Positions 1 to 8,996 of a DNA stretch of 64,000 bases are shown piece by piece. This DNA is from Flagellimonas chongwuensis (GTDB lineage Bacteria; Bacteroidota; Bacteroidia; Flavobacteriales; Flavobacteriaceae): positions 434,001 to 498,000 of the forward strand of contig NZ_WYET01000001.1 in the NCBI RefSeq assembly GCF_013376415.1, read 5' to 3'. The notes under the pieces were generated by a model, which saw only the letters and a list, made by a program, of their open reading frames with translations, had not been told where the DNA came from and did not search any database. The position numbers were made by a program, and so were the translations under genes. Positions within the stretch are counted from its first letter, which is position 1. Each line of letters starts with the position of its first letter.

Positions 1-828
1 CCTAAAACTACTTACATTATAACTTCTGGAATTCCAACCGTTCGCCGACAAATAAAAACTCGCTTCAGGAACAGGTGGTTGAAAAGTATATTCATAATAC
101 GACCCTCTATTCTGCATTAAAAGTGCTTCGCCGTTCACCACAATTTCCACATTGTCCGGACGCACATCCCCAACTGTCTTCACTTGTATTGTCAACGCCT
201 CGTTGTCCATCACTTCCAATGTGGAGTTCATAACCTGAAAGGTAAATGGCGCTGGTTTTTCGTAGGCCATATCGTAGTGCATTACCCTTTGGTGTGAATT
301 AAAAAAAGAAACGATGTCGCCGGTTATCCAAATCAAAGTGAAAATAAATATTGGAATTATGATGTATTTCGCGTAGGCATAACTTTCCTTCAAATTAACG
401 GCCTGAGCAAATGGTACAGGCCCCAAACTGGATGCTCGCTGCTCGATACTGGCCAATAGCAAATCTGACTTTTGTGGGTTTTCGGACAACTCTAATAAAT
501 TCAACAACTTGTCATCCACATCAGGAAAGTGCTTTCCTATCAACTTGGACGCGGCTTTATTATCAATCCCCTTTCTCATTCTGAAGAGGTACATCAACGG
601 TACAACTACATATCGAAATAACAAATAGACTTCAACAATTACAAAAAGGACGAACAACATCAATCTCCAAGAATTATCCAACCAAAGGAGATATTCAAAA
701 GAGGTAATGGCAATCCAAAACATGGTGCCCAAGGTTAAAAACAAGAAAATCCCCTTTATCAATTGCTTGGTATAAAACCTTTTGATAAAGCTCTCCAGCT
801 TAGCCAATATGTTCTGATATGCACTCAA
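1..828 (-). CDS. DUF4175 family membrane protein, 5' part only
   Basis: The reading frame stays open for 276 codons and runs off the left edge of the window, so only the N-terminal part is present. There is no ATG after the upstream in-frame stop at 844-846; TTG at 826-828 gives an N-terminus starting MSAYQN, which matches my memory of flavobacterial DUF4175 proteins of about 1,100 residues. Two hydrophobic segments lie near residues 23-60 and a third near residues 160-178, followed by a beta-rich extracytoplasmic part. The function of the family is unknown; related large proteins occur in Bacteroidetes MoxR/BatA-type operons, but that neighbourhood cannot be seen here. It is divergent from gltX. 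Family call good, start codon moderately sure. Confidence 0.75.
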   Translation of the reverse strand, partial: MSAYQNILAKLESFIKRFYTKQLIKGIFLFLTLGTMFWIAITSFEYLLWLDNSWRLMLFVLFVIVEVYLLFRYVVVPLMYLFRMRKGIDNKAASKLIGKHFPDVDDKLLNLLELSENPQKSDLLLASIEQRASSLGPVPFAQAVNLKESYAYAKYIIIPIFIFTLIWITGDIVSFFNSHQRVMHYDMAYEKPAPFTFQVMNSTLEVMDNEALTIQVKTVGDVRPDNVEIVVNGEALLMQNRGSYYEYTFQPPVPEASFYLSANGWNSRSYNVSSFR

Positions 829-964
829 AATGATGAATTTGTATTACCAAATTACCCGATCCGTTGGAAAAGAGCAGAAAAAATTTGTTAAACCTCCTTT
901 TACCAAACCTTTGGAAATATTGAAACACGCTGCTACAACCCTTTTCAATTCATCGGTATCAATG

Positions 965-972
965 TATCTTTG
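965..972 (+). promoter_or_regulatory. -7 box of the gltX promoter
   Basis: TATCTTTG matches the Bacteroidetes -7 consensus TAnnTTTG and ends 20 bases before the gltX ATG, predicting a short leader of about 14 bases. No clear TTG is seen at the -33 position. Confidence 0.55.
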
Positions 973-992
973 CGTTCCAATACAGCCCTATT

Positions 993-2489
993 ATGAATCA
1001 AAAAGTACGAGTTCGATTTGCACCAAGCCCAACAGGACCCTTACATATCGGTGGTCTTCGCACTGCTTTGTTCAACTATTTGTTCGCTAAAAAAAATGAT
1101 GGTGACTTTGTACTTCGCATTGAAGATACAGACCAAAACCGCTTTGTTGAAGGCGCGGAAGCATATATTATCGAGGCGTTGAACTGGTGCGGTATTCCTT
1201 TTGATGAAGGGCCTGGAAAAGAAGGTGACTTTGGACCGTATAGACAGAGCGAGCGCAAACAATTGTACAAATCATACGCTCTCGAGCTTATTCAAAAGGG
1301 TAAGGCATATTATGCTTTTGACACAGCTGAAGTTTTGGACCAACATAGGAAAGACCATGAGGCCAAAGGGAAAACATTTATCTATAATTGGCATAATCGT
1401 TTAAAACTGACCAACTCTCTTTCATTGACCAATGAGGAGGTCAAGGCTAAGATTGCTGCAGGTGAGGATTACGTAATCAGGTTTAAGTCTCCTGAGAATA
1501 AAGAATTACTCCTTAAAGATATTATCCGCGGAGAAATAAAAATAGATTCAAATATCCTTGATGACAAGGTGCTGTTCAAAAGTGATGGAATGCCCACCTA
1601 TCATTTGGCCAACATTGTTGATGACCACTTAATGCAAATTACCCATGTTATCCGGGGAGAAGAATGGTTACCGTCCTTAGCGTTGCATTCCCTATTGTAT
1701 GATGCTTTTGGTTGGGATGCTCCGGAATTTGCCCATCTTCCCTTGATCATGAAACCTGTGGGCAAAGGAAAATTGAGTAAGCGTGATGGAGAAAAAGGAG
1801 GCTTCCCTGTTTTTCCGCTCACGTGGAACCAATCCGAAGGATATCGTGAGGCCGGTTTCTTCCCTGAAGCCGTGGTGAACTTTTTGGCTTTGTTGGGATG
1901 GAATCCTGGAACAGAGCAAGAAATATTTACTTTAGAGGAATTGATAGACTCCTTTACTTTGGAGCGGGTAAACAAATCAGGTGCACGTTTCGACCCAGAA
2001 AAGAACAATTGGTATAATCAGCAATGGTTACAAATCAAGACAGATGAAGAACTTGCGGAACTGTTTTCAACTGAACTGAACGCAAAAGGGGTTTCAGTAG
2101 AGCAAAGCTATATCAAACAAGTAGTGTCGTCTATAAAGGAACGCGCAAACTTCGTGAATGACTTTTGGGAGCTGTCAGATTATTTCTTCCAGGCCCCTAC
2201 CTCCTACAACGAAAAAGCTGTCAAAAAACAATGGAAAGAAGATACTCCAGAAATTATGCAGCAGGTTGTAGAGGTTTTGGAAAACATCGAAGACTTTGAA
2301 TCATCCAGAATTGAAGATACCGTTAAGGCCTGGATTGGAGAAAAAGAACTTTCCTTCGGAAAAGTGATGCCACCACTCCGTTTGGTCATTGTTGGTGACA
2401 TGAAAGGCCCTCATCTTTTTGACATAATGGCCTTGATCGGCAAAGCAGAAAGTATAGGCCGTATCAAAGCTGCCATAGACCGACTTTAG
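993..2489 (+). CDS. gltX: Glutamate--tRNA ligase
   Basis: Class I aminoacyl-tRNA synthetase that charges tRNA-Glu (and perhaps no other tRNA here, because a separate glnS is present at 4.8-6.5 kb). The HIGH-type signature PSPTGPLHIGG is at residues 11-21 and the KMSKS-type loop KLSKRDG near residue 259. At 498 residues it has the usual bacterial length, with the Rossmann catalytic part first and the helical anticodon-binding part after about residue 330. The ATG at 993 is supported by the -7 box ending at 972; an earlier in-frame start would overlap the promoter. It is transcribed alone, diverging from the DUF4175 gene. Confidence 0.97.
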   Translation: MNQKVRVRFAPSPTGPLHIGGLRTALFNYLFAKKNDGDFVLRIEDTDQNRFVEGAEAYIIEALNWCGIPFDEGPGKEGDFGPYRQSERKQLYKSYALELIQKGKAYYAFDTAEVLDQHRKDHEAKGKTFIYNWHNRLKLTNSLSLTNEEVKAKIAAGEDYVIRFKSPENKELLLKDIIRGEIKIDSNILDDKVLFKSDGMPTYHLANIVDDHLMQITHVIRGEEWLPSLALHSLLYDAFGWDAPEFAHLPLIMKPVGKGKLSKRDGEKGGFPVFPLTWNQSEGYREAGFFPEAVVNFLALLGWNPGTEQEIFTLEELIDSFTLERVNKSGARFDPEKNNWYNQQWLQIKTDEELAELFSTELNAKGVSVEQSYIKQVVSSIKERANFVNDFWELSDYFFQAPTSYNEKAVKKQWKEDTPEIMQQVVEVLENIEDFESSRIEDTVKAWIGEKELSFGKVMPPLRLVIVGDMKGPHLFDIMALIGKAESIGRIKAAIDRL

Positions 2490-2582
2490 AATTCAAAAGA
2501 AATGTAACATTATTTAACAATTGGCTACTAATACTTTAGTCAAGTTTCGTAATTTCCATTTCTAACATAAATTCTAAACACT

Positions 2583-3518
2583 ATGGGCAACTATTTAATA
2601 ATACCTATTGCGTTTGTAGCGCTTATTATCCTATTTAAATTTTTCTTTATTGTAAAACAACAAACGGCCGTTGCTATCGAACGTTTTGGTAAGTTTCACA
2701 GCATCAGAAGTTCCGGGCTTCAAATGAAAATTCCGATCGTAGACCGTATAGCGGGCCGGTTGAGCCTTAAAATTCAACAATTGGACGTTATCGTTGAAAC
2801 AAAAACCTTGGACGATGTTTTTGTCAAACTCAAGGTTTCCGTTCAATATGTAGTGATTCGAGATAAAGTATACGAAGCCTTTTACCAATTGGAATATCCG
2901 CACGATCAGATTACATCCTACGTGTTTGATGTAGTGCGCGCCGAGGTTCCCAAAATGAAACTGGATGATGTCTTCGTAAAAAAAGATGATATCGCCATTG
3001 CTGTTAAATCCGAATTACAAGATGCCATGTTGGATTATGGGTTCGATATTATAAAGACACTGGTAACCGATATTGACCCGGATGCACAAGTAAAAGCTGC
3101 CATGAACCGCATCAACGCTTCGGAACGAGAAAAAATAGCTGCCCAATTTGAAGGTGATGCCCAGCGCATCCTTATTGTAGAAAAGGCAAAGGCCGAAGCG
3201 GAAAGTAAAAGACTTCAAGGTCAAGGTATAGCCGACCAACGTAGGGAAATCGCCAGAGGTCTGGAAGAGTCCGTAGAAGTGCTTAACAAGGTGGGAATCA
3301 ATTCACAGGAAGCATCAGCGCTTATAGTGGTAACGCAACATTATGATACCCTACAAGCAATCGGTGAGGAAACTGATACCAACCTGATCCTATTGCCCAA
3401 CTCACCACAGGCGGGCAGTGATATGCTGAACAATATGGTAGCTTCCTTTACTGCAAGCAATCAAATTGGTGAGGCTATGAAACGTAAACAGAACCAAAAA
3501 GATGCCGGAGATGCATAG
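2583..3518 (+). CDS. SPFH/Band 7 (stomatin-prohibitin) membrane protein
   Basis: A 311-residue protein with one N-terminal membrane segment (about residues 5-27), an SPFH/Band 7 domain (about 25-200, including the typical AIERFGKF start and SYVFDVVRAEVPKMKLDD stretch) and an alanine/glutamate-rich coiled coil (about 185-245, EKAKAEAESKRLQGQG). Proteins of this group (QmcA, HflK/C, plant HIR-like) form membrane-bound oligomeric cages that organise membrane microdomains and often modulate FtsH-type proteolysis. There is no NfeD-like partner next to it, so a specific role cannot be read from context. A strong terminator follows the stop codon. Confidence 0.88.
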   Translation: MGNYLIIPIAFVALIILFKFFFIVKQQTAVAIERFGKFHSIRSSGLQMKIPIVDRIAGRLSLKIQQLDVIVETKTLDDVFVKLKVSVQYVVIRDKVYEAFYQLEYPHDQITSYVFDVVRAEVPKMKLDDVFVKKDDIAIAVKSELQDAMLDYGFDIIKTLVTDIDPDAQVKAAMNRINASEREKIAAQFEGDAQRILIVEKAKAEAESKRLQGQGIADQRREIARGLEESVEVLNKVGINSQEASALIVVTQHYDTLQAIGEETDTNLILLPNSPQAGSDMLNNMVASFTASNQIGEAMKRKQNQKDAGDA

Positions 3519-3533
3519 ATGCTCTAAAAACCA

Positions 3534-3566
3534 TAAAAAAGGCCGCTCTACTAAGCGGCCTTTTTG
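3534..3566. terminator. Bidirectional intrinsic terminator
   Basis: GGCCGCT (3541-3547), a six-base loop, and AGCGGCC (3554-3560), with A-tract upstream and T-tract downstream. It separates the plus-strand SPFH gene from the convergent minus-strand operon ending at 3586 and can act in both directions. Confidence 0.9.
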
Positions 3567-3585
3567 TTTTATGACAGATTCATAA

Positions 3586-3801
3586 TCAACTGAATTTGTT
3601 CATCAGCTTTTTTGCTACAATGGTAAGTGCCAATTTTTGGAGCAATGGCGCCATGCCAGCTAATATATTGGTCGGGTACAGTTCCTCCTTGGTTTTTTGT
3701 AAGGACAACTTCACCTGTTCCTCATCTATCTGTCTTTGTAATTTTAAGATTTTAAGGTCCCTATCAATGTCTTCGAATGATGTGTATTGTGCTTTGATCA
3801 T
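3586..3801 (-). CDS. Small conserved flavobacterial protein (DUF6327-like)
   Basis: A 71-residue protein beginning [19 protein letters not shown], with a charged helical N-terminal half and a more hydrophobic C-terminal half that could contact the membrane. It is the last gene of a three-gene minus-strand operon; its start overlaps the stop of the holin-like gene by four bases (ATGA-type coupling). I recognise the gene order YtxH, holin-like, short protein as conserved in flavobacteria, and the name DUF6327 is from memory and less certain. Function unknown. Confidence 0.7.
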   Translation of the reverse strand: MIKAQYTSFEDIDRDLKILKLQRQIDEEQVKLSLQKTKEELYPTNILAGMAPLLQKLALTIVAKKLMNKFS

Positions 3802-4148
3802 AATTCATCAAAATAAAATTTAGAAAACTTTTTTAGGAGTGGGCTTTCAAACTTCTTCCTTAACAAGAACAGAAGCAAACCAATCAGTACATAAAAACCT
3901 CCGACTATTAAAAAACCTTGCGAAGTACTTTCCAACAGTGTTCCCAGCCAAAATGCAGCACTCAATGAAAGAAACAGTAGGGCCAAAGAGGCCACACAAC
4001 CAATTATTAGCACCTTGGTAGCCATGGTAACTCCTCTCATCATGGACTTAAAGCTTTGAAGCCTGTAAAAATCAAAACTGTTTTTTACATAGGACCTCAC
4101 TCCTTCTTCTACATGGTCTATCTGTTCTTTAATTTCTTCGAAGGCCAT
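3798..4148 (-). CDS. Phage-holin-family-like membrane protein
   Basis: 116 residues: an amphipathic N-terminal helix (about 1-40), then two strong membrane segments (about 45-68 and 75-97) and a basic C-terminal tail. This resembles the Holin-X/Phage_holin_3_6 type found in YtxH operons of Bacteroidetes, where the proteins are thought to be envelope or general stress components and not phage lysis proteins; no phage gene is nearby. It follows the YtxH gene with only three bases between and overlaps the next gene by four. Confidence 0.78.
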   Translation of the reverse strand: MAFEEIKEQIDHVEEGVRSYVKNSFDFYRLQSFKSMMRGVTMATKVLIIGCVASLALLFLSLSAAFWLGTLLESTSQGFLIVGGFYVLIGLLLFLLRKKFESPLLKKFSKFYFDEL

Positions 4149-4151
4149 ATA

Positions 4152-4481
4152 TTACTTCTGTAGTTGGGCATTCTTTTTTCTTAGATCTTCCAATTTCTTC
4201 TCAAGGGCCACCAAAATGTCATCTGCTTTATAGCTCATGCTAGAAAGCGTGTCTTCCAACTTTTCCTCGAATTCCACTTTTTTGGCATCGGCAGATTTGC
4301 TGAATTCCTCTTTGGCGTGTGTAAGACTTTGTGAAATATCATCTTTTGCCTTAACAGCACTTTTCTTGATTTTTTTTCTGGTTCTTTTTCCCTTATCTGG
4401 TGCGTAAAGAATTCCAACACCTGCTCCTACAAGAGCTCCTGTTAATAGTGCGGTTAGAACATTTCCTGTGTTATTTGACAT
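4152..4481 (-). CDS. YtxH domain-containing protein
   Basis: 109 residues with the typical YtxH layout: a glycine-rich membrane segment (about residues 8-28, LLTGALVGAGVGILYAPDKG), a basic stretch GKRTRKKIKKSA, then a long amphipathic helical/coiled-coil tail. YtxH proteins are associated with general stress responses (known in Bacillus; inferred here). First gene of a three-gene operon with a -7 box at 4551-4558 and a stable hairpin in its leader. Confidence 0.88.
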   Translation of the reverse strand: MSNNTGNVLTALLTGALVGAGVGILYAPDKGKRTRKKIKKSAVKAKDDISQSLTHAKEEFSKSADAKKVEFEEKLEDTLSSMSYKADDILVALEKKLEDLRKKNAQLQK

Positions 4482-4513
4482 AATATTGATTCTTTAAATT
4501 AAACTTGATTTTT

Positions 4514-4547
4514 AAATCGAGGGCAAGTGTGTTGCCCGAATCGATTT
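4514..4547 (-). promoter_or_regulatory. Hairpin at the 5' end of the ytxH transcript
   Basis: AAATCGA-GGGCAA (4514-4526), loop GTGTG, then TTGCCC (4532-4537), three unpaired bases, and TCGATTT (4541-4547): a 13-bp interrupted stem. It starts almost exactly at the predicted transcription start and is not followed by a U-tract, so a 5' stabiliser or a protein operator fits better than a terminator. Confidence 0.5.
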
Positions 4548-4550
4548 ACT

Positions 4551-4558
4551 CAAAATTA
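4551..4558 (-). promoter_or_regulatory. -7 box of the ytxH operon
   Basis: On the minus strand the sequence reads TAATTTTG, matching TAnnTTTG. The predicted start of transcription is near 4547, about 65 bases before the ytxH ATG. No well-spaced -33 TTG was found. Confidence 0.45.
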
Positions 4559-4700
4559 TATCACAACATACACAACGATCGATTCAATCGAACGAATGAT
4601 TAACGCTTTAGCTATTTTTTGATGAAATAAGGCAAATAAAGGTCCGTAAGTCGCTTTTTTGACTTCCAATAAGGAAATTGTAAGGCCTTAAAATATTGGC

Positions 4701-4757
4701 AAATAAAACCCGCCTAATGAAGTCATTTTCCATAACAAACTTCAATGGCGGGTTTAA
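4701..4757 (-). terminator. Probable glnS terminator
   Basis: On the minus strand, downstream of the glnS stop (4779): AAACCCGCC ... GGCGGGTTT form a 9-bp stem (positions 4755-4747 and 4714-4706) reinforced by an inner GAAG/CTTC pair, followed by TTTATTT. The loop is long (about 17 bases inside the inner stem). The rest of 4559-4700 shows no gene. Confidence 0.65.
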
Positions 4758-4778
4758 GTTCTATAAGAAAATGTTATG

Positions 4779-6470
4779 CTACTCTTTTTGTTCCAATTTG
4801 GCCCAGGTATCCCTTAAAGTGACTGTTCGATTGAACACCAAATGTTCCGATGTTGAATCTTTGTCAACATTAAAATAACCCATACGTTGAAATTGAACCC
4901 GATCACCGATTTTGGCATCTTTCAAACTTGGTTCCAAATAACCGGTTACTTTTTCCAACGATTCGGGATTAACAAAATCCATAAAATCCTTTTCCTTATG
5001 GCTATCCGGTGTCGCATCGGTGAACAAACGGTCGTACAATCTCACTTCAGCCGTTATGGCATGTGGTATGGAAACCCAGTGAAGGGTTCCTTTTACCTTT
5101 CGCAGACTTTCCTCTGTACCGGAACCACTTTTACTTTTGGGGTCATAAGTACATTGTACTTCCACAATGTTCCCGTTATCGTCCTTCGTGCAACTTTCCG
5201 CTTTAATGATGTATCCATTTTTTAAACGGACCTCACCTCCAAGCTTTAGCCTAAAGAATTTTCGATTGGCTTCCTCCCTGAAATCTTCCTGTTCAATATA
5301 AATCTCTCGGGAAAAAGGGACTTTTCTACTTCCAGCTGATTCGTCCTCGGGATTGTTCTCGGCATCCAACCATTCTTCCTTGCCTTCTTCATAATTGGTG
5401 ATAACAACCTTTAAAGGGTTTAAAACAGCCATAACGCGCGGCGCAATCTTATTCAAATGCTCCCTAACATGAAAATCCAACAGGGAAACATCAACAACAT
5501 TATCGCGCTTGGCTATTCCAATGGTATCGGCAAAATTCCTGATGGATTCAGGGGTAAATCCTCTTCTTCTCAATCCAGAAATTGTGGGCATCCGAGGATC
5601 GTCCCAACCCTCAACAACACCTTTCTCCACCAATTGAAGCAATTTACGTTTACTGACCACGGTGTGACTTAAATTTCTTCTAGCGAACTCACGCTGTTTA
5701 GGTCGTAATTTATCAGAAGATACCACTTGGTCCAAAAACCAGTCGTAGAGCTCTCTGTGTGGTAAAAATTCCAGTGTACACAAGGAATGTGAGACTTGTT
5801 CTATGTAATCGCTTTCACCGTGTGTCCAATCGTACATAGGATAAATACACCAATCGATATTTGTTCGGTGGTGCGGTTTATGAAGAATCCTGTACATCAC
5901 TGGATCACGCATTAACATATTGGAAGATGCCATGTTTATTTTGGCCCGAAGTACATGCGCACCATCGCTGAATTCACCGTTCTTCATTCCTTCAAAAAGT
6001 TCTAAATTCTCCTCAACAGAACGATTTCTATATGGACTTTCTTTGCCTGGTTCTGTTGGAGTTCCCTTTTGATTGGCTATATCTTCGGAAGACTGACTAT
6101 CGACATAGGCTTTGCCATTCTTAATCAAAATAACGGCCCAATTGTATAGCTGTTGAAAGTAATCGGATGCATAGCATTCTGTGTCCCATTCAAACCCCAA
6201 CCAACTGACATCCTTTTTGATAGCCTCTACATACTCCTTCTCTTCTTTGGCCGGATTGGTGTCATCAAACCGAAGGTTTACAGGGGCATTATACCGTAAG
6301 CCCAAACCAAAATTCAAGCAGATGGAGCTTGCATGCCCTATGTGTAAATAGCCATTCGGTTCTGGAGGAAAACGGAATCTTAACTCCTCCTTTTTGTAAT
6401 CATTTTTTAAGTCGTCCTCAACAATATGTTCTATAAAATTGAGCGATTTAGCTTCTTCTGACATACCCAT
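4779..6470 (-). CDS. glnS: Glutamine--tRNA ligase
   Basis: Class I synthetase charging tRNA-Gln directly. The HIGH motif sits in PPEPNGYLHIGHAS (about residues 34-48), the KMSKS-equivalent VVSKRKL near residue 270, and the two-barrel anticodon-binding domain fills the last 200 residues (DRLFTDATPDSHKEKDF, then the C-terminal barrel). 563 residues, close to the E. coli length. The translation begins MGMSEEAKS; starting at the second methionine (6464) would agree better with homologues I remember and with the -7 box at 6482-6489, which leaves a very short leader. It is divergent from the type IX cargo cluster. Confidence 0.96.
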   Translation of the reverse strand: MGMSEEAKSLNFIEHIVEDDLKNDYKKEELRFRFPPEPNGYLHIGHASSICLNFGLGLRYNAPVNLRFDDTNPAKEEKEYVEAIKKDVSWLGFEWDTECYASDYFQQLYNWAVILIKNGKAYVDSQSSEDIANQKGTPTEPGKESPYRNRSVEENLELFEGMKNGEFSDGAHVLRAKINMASSNMLMRDPVMYRILHKPHHRTNIDWCIYPMYDWTHGESDYIEQVSHSLCTLEFLPHRELYDWFLDQVVSSDKLRPKQREFARRNLSHTVVSKRKLLQLVEKGVVEGWDDPRMPTISGLRRRGFTPESIRNFADTIGIAKRDNVVDVSLLDFHVREHLNKIAPRVMAVLNPLKVVITNYEEGKEEWLDAENNPEDESAGSRKVPFSREIYIEQEDFREEANRKFFRLKLGGEVRLKNGYIIKAESCTKDDNGNIVEVQCTYDPKSKSGSGTEESLRKVKGTLHWVSIPHAITAEVRLYDRLFTDATPDSHKEKDFMDFVNPESLEKVTGYLEPSLKDAKIGDRVQFQRMGYFNVDKDSTSEHLVFNRTVTLRDTWAKLEQKE

Positions 6471-6481
6471 AATTTGATGCG

Positions 6482-6489
6482 CAAATGTA
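6482..6489 (-). promoter_or_regulatory. -7 box of the glnS promoter
   Basis: TACATTTG on the minus strand, fitting TAnnTTTG, only 11 bases before the first possible glnS ATG. The rest of the 258-base divergent spacer (6471-6728) holds only a weak plus-strand candidate (TATCTTTC at 6578-6585, with TTG 16 bases before it) for the secretion cluster. Confidence 0.5.
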
Positions 6490-6728
6490 GTAAAATCCCT
6501 AGTTCATAGCTATTTTTCATGCTCTTGTGTATACAAACTAGGCGATTTCACAACAGTTTTGGTATCACCTACAACAATATCTTTCCTTTCGACGAAATTA
6601 GAGACATATTTGTTATTGGAATACTATATGATGAAAAGGCGCCTGAACACCGTCTTTTTGAATGAATTACAATTAAGGGGCACAAACTAACAGGGCTATT
6701 AAGCCCATAACCCTCTTAAAATCTAACG

Positions 6729-8990
6729 GTGATGAAAAAAAGTAATTCAACGTATAGCATTCTGGTCTTGGCCTTTGCCTTTATGCTGCTGGGCACTTTT
6801 GGAGTACAAGCCCAAGTGTTGTATAAACCAGAACCAGCTGCCAACCCCAACCTTGGGGGAAATGTTGCATGGGATGCCATCTGTGCTTCCAGTGAATTTA
6901 ATCAATACTACGTCGGCTTTAACTGGGACCCGCCCTTGGTGGCCAGCAACAATAAGTTTATACTGGAGCTTTCGGATGCCAATGGCTACTTTTCCAACCC
7001 TACTGAACTTGCCAGTGTAAGTGACAAGAACCAGGTTTTCGACTTTGTCTTTCAGTTTTCTCTTCCTTCGGATATAAGGGGAGATAATTATAAAATGAGG
7101 GTTCGGAGTACTTCTCCTGCCAAAACAAGTCCCGCTTCGGATGCCTTCACCATGTATTATATCGATTATAAAGCTCCTTTGCTCATCAGTGAAAACGGAA
7201 GCGGAAATATTCCTTCAGAAGGTAAAATACAAATTTGCGGAGGAGGCTCAGTAACTCTTAAGCCTCATAATATCCCCAATGCAGGAACATATATCTACAA
7301 TTGGTACCGCAGTGGTACCCCACTTGCCGAAAAAACAGAAAGCATCACCGTTTTTGACCCCGGCATGTACTATGTAGAATTGGACTATGGGGATTGCTCA
7401 GGTTCTGCAAACACTATGTCCAATTATATTGAAATATCAACCGGCAACAGTGCTGGACTGGCCATTAATGGTGCAAGCAGTATTTCTCTTTGCCCAGGTG
7501 AATCCCATTTGTTGCAAGCTAACATCAGCGGCCAAGGGTTGACCTATAAGTGGTATAAAGATGGAGCGGTTATTAGTGGGCCCACTGTTGACGCCAGCAG
7601 TTTTACCGTAGATGCGGGAACCAGTGGTTTTGAAGGGTCTTATAAAGTTGAAATATCGGGTTCTGGTGTTTGTACCGAGTTGTCAGCTCCGGTTACTGTA
7701 TCCAACTCAAGCTCATTCGAAATTACCTTGGACAACGAAGAGAATATTGTACTCCTTCCTGCCCAGACCAAAACATTATCAGTAAATACTACAGCATCCA
7801 ATGCAACATATCAATGGTATAAAAACGGCGTTGCCATCACCGATGCCACCAATAGTACTTTAAATGTTGATACCATTGGGGAATATTATGTAACCGTAAC
7901 CGACAATGGCGGGTCGTGTACCCCAGCACCAATAGCCTCGGCCACAACAAAAGTAGTATCGCCAGAATCGTTTGAGTTTGTAGTGGACTATATAGGAACT
8001 TACGGCTCTTGCGAAAGTGTTGATGCCACCTTGAGCCTTACCACTATCAATGCTGTTAGCGGCAACGGTTCCAAAACGGATGTAACCACAGACCTTCAAA
8101 ACTCTTTTGATTATCAATGGAAACTGAACGGTAGTAATATTGCTGCGGAGACCGCCAAAACTATTACCGTTTCAAACCAAGAAGAAAATGGGGCGTATGT
8201 CCTGATCGGAACCCTGAACGCTTTCCAGGCCGCTTCCAACTCACTACAGGTAAAATTGGCTTCCAACGAAACACTTCAAATTACGGCAAACGGTACTGTA
8301 TTCTGTGAAGGCGGAGAACCTATCGTGTTGGAGAGTACAACGGATTTGACCGATGAATCATTTGAATGGAAAAAAGACGGAACCGTAGTCAATACCTCAT
8401 CACAAAACTTAACTATTAGCGGACCAGGTGTTTATCAACTTGTCATCACTTCAAACGATTGTCCATTAGTATCAAATCAAGTAACCATTACCGCATTTGA
8501 TGAATCATTGTTGGTATTGGACAAGTCAAAAGACCTCATCATTATTGAGGGTGAAACAGAAACGCTGACAGCAAGCGGAGCAGATTCATATGAATGGTAC
8601 GATGCCGGTAACAACCTAATTTCTTCCAACAGTTATTACGACTTTACCGAAGAAGGTGAGTACCTGCTGGTCGCAACCTTTGGAACCTGTACCGTAAGCA
8701 AGGTCGTTACAATTACCTACAGGGATATGTTTGCCATACCGAACGTTATAACCGCCAATGGAGACGGTATCAACGACCTTTGGGTATTGCCAAACACCTA
8801 TTCCCGTGACCCAAATGTTCTCGTCACCATATTTAATGAGCGAGGAGAACAAGTATTTAGCCAAGCGGGCTATGAAAATAATTGGCCACAATCCACCACT
8901 TCTTTCAACAAACAGAACATGATCTTCTATTACAAGGTCACACGTGGTGGCAAAAGCCTAAAACAAGGAACCATCACTGTTATTAAATAA
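6729..8990 (+). CDS. Ig-like repeat protein with type IX secretion type B sorting domain
   Basis: A 753-residue secreted protein. Residues 1-29 are a signal peptide ending VQAQ; about 30-145 is an FN3/Ig-like unit, followed by several Ig-like beta-sandwich repeats (recurring Y-W-Y/K-x-G-pattern and paired cysteines) to about 660; the last ~85 residues (from IPNVITANGDGINDLW) are the gliding-motility-associated C-terminal domain, which directs export by the type IX system. Established knowledge: type B substrates such as SprB need a PorP/SprF partner for surface attachment, and one lies six bases downstream. First gene of the four-gene cluster to 26349. It is probably a surface-exposed structural or adhesin component; ligand unknown. 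Confidence 0.85.
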   Translation: MMKKSNSTYSILVLAFAFMLLGTFGVQAQVLYKPEPAANPNLGGNVAWDAICASSEFNQYYVGFNWDPPLVASNNKFILELSDANGYFSNPTELASVSDKNQVFDFVFQFSLPSDIRGDNYKMRVRSTSPAKTSPASDAFTMYYIDYKAPLLISENGSGNIPSEGKIQICGGGSVTLKPHNIPNAGTYIYNWYRSGTPLAEKTESITVFDPGMYYVELDYGDCSGSANTMSNYIEISTGNSAGLAINGASSISLCPGESHLLQANISGQGLTYKWYKDGAVISGPTVDASSFTVDAGTSGFEGSYKVEISGSGVCTELSAPVTVSNSSSFEITLDNEENIVLLPAQTKTLSVNTTASNATYQWYKNGVAITDATNSTLNVDTIGEYYVTVTDNGGSCTPAPIASATTKVVSPESFEFVVDYIGTYGSCESVDATLSLTTINAVSGNGSKTDVTTDLQNSFDYQWKLNGSNIAAETAKTITVSNQEENGAYVLIGTLNAFQAASNSLQVKLASNETLQITANGTVFCEGGEPIVLESTTDLTDESFEWKKDGTVVNTSSQNLTISGPGVYQLVITSNDCPLVSNQVTITAFDESLLVLDKSKDLIIIEGETETLTASGADSYEWYDAGNNLISSNSYYDFTEEGEYLLVATFGTCTVSKVVTITYRDMFAIPNVITANGDGINDLWVLPNTYSRDPNVLVTIFNERGEQVFSQAGYENNWPQSTTSFNKQNMIFYYKVTRGGKSLKQGTITVIK

Positions 8991-8996
8991 GCAGCA

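Noticed and set aside
830..1090. An 86-codon frame overlapping the start of gltX
   Set aside because: It covers the gltX promoter and N-terminus in another frame; gltX is certain from its motifs.
3798..4148. Holin-like gene as sign of a prophage
   Set aside because: No other phage gene is nearby, and the gene sits in the conserved YtxH operon of flavobacteria.
6578..6585. TATCTTTC as the promoter of the type IX cluster
   Set aside because: The last base of the consensus is missing, the spacing to TTG is short, and it lies about 140 bases from the start; kept only as a weak candidate in the glnS promoter entry.
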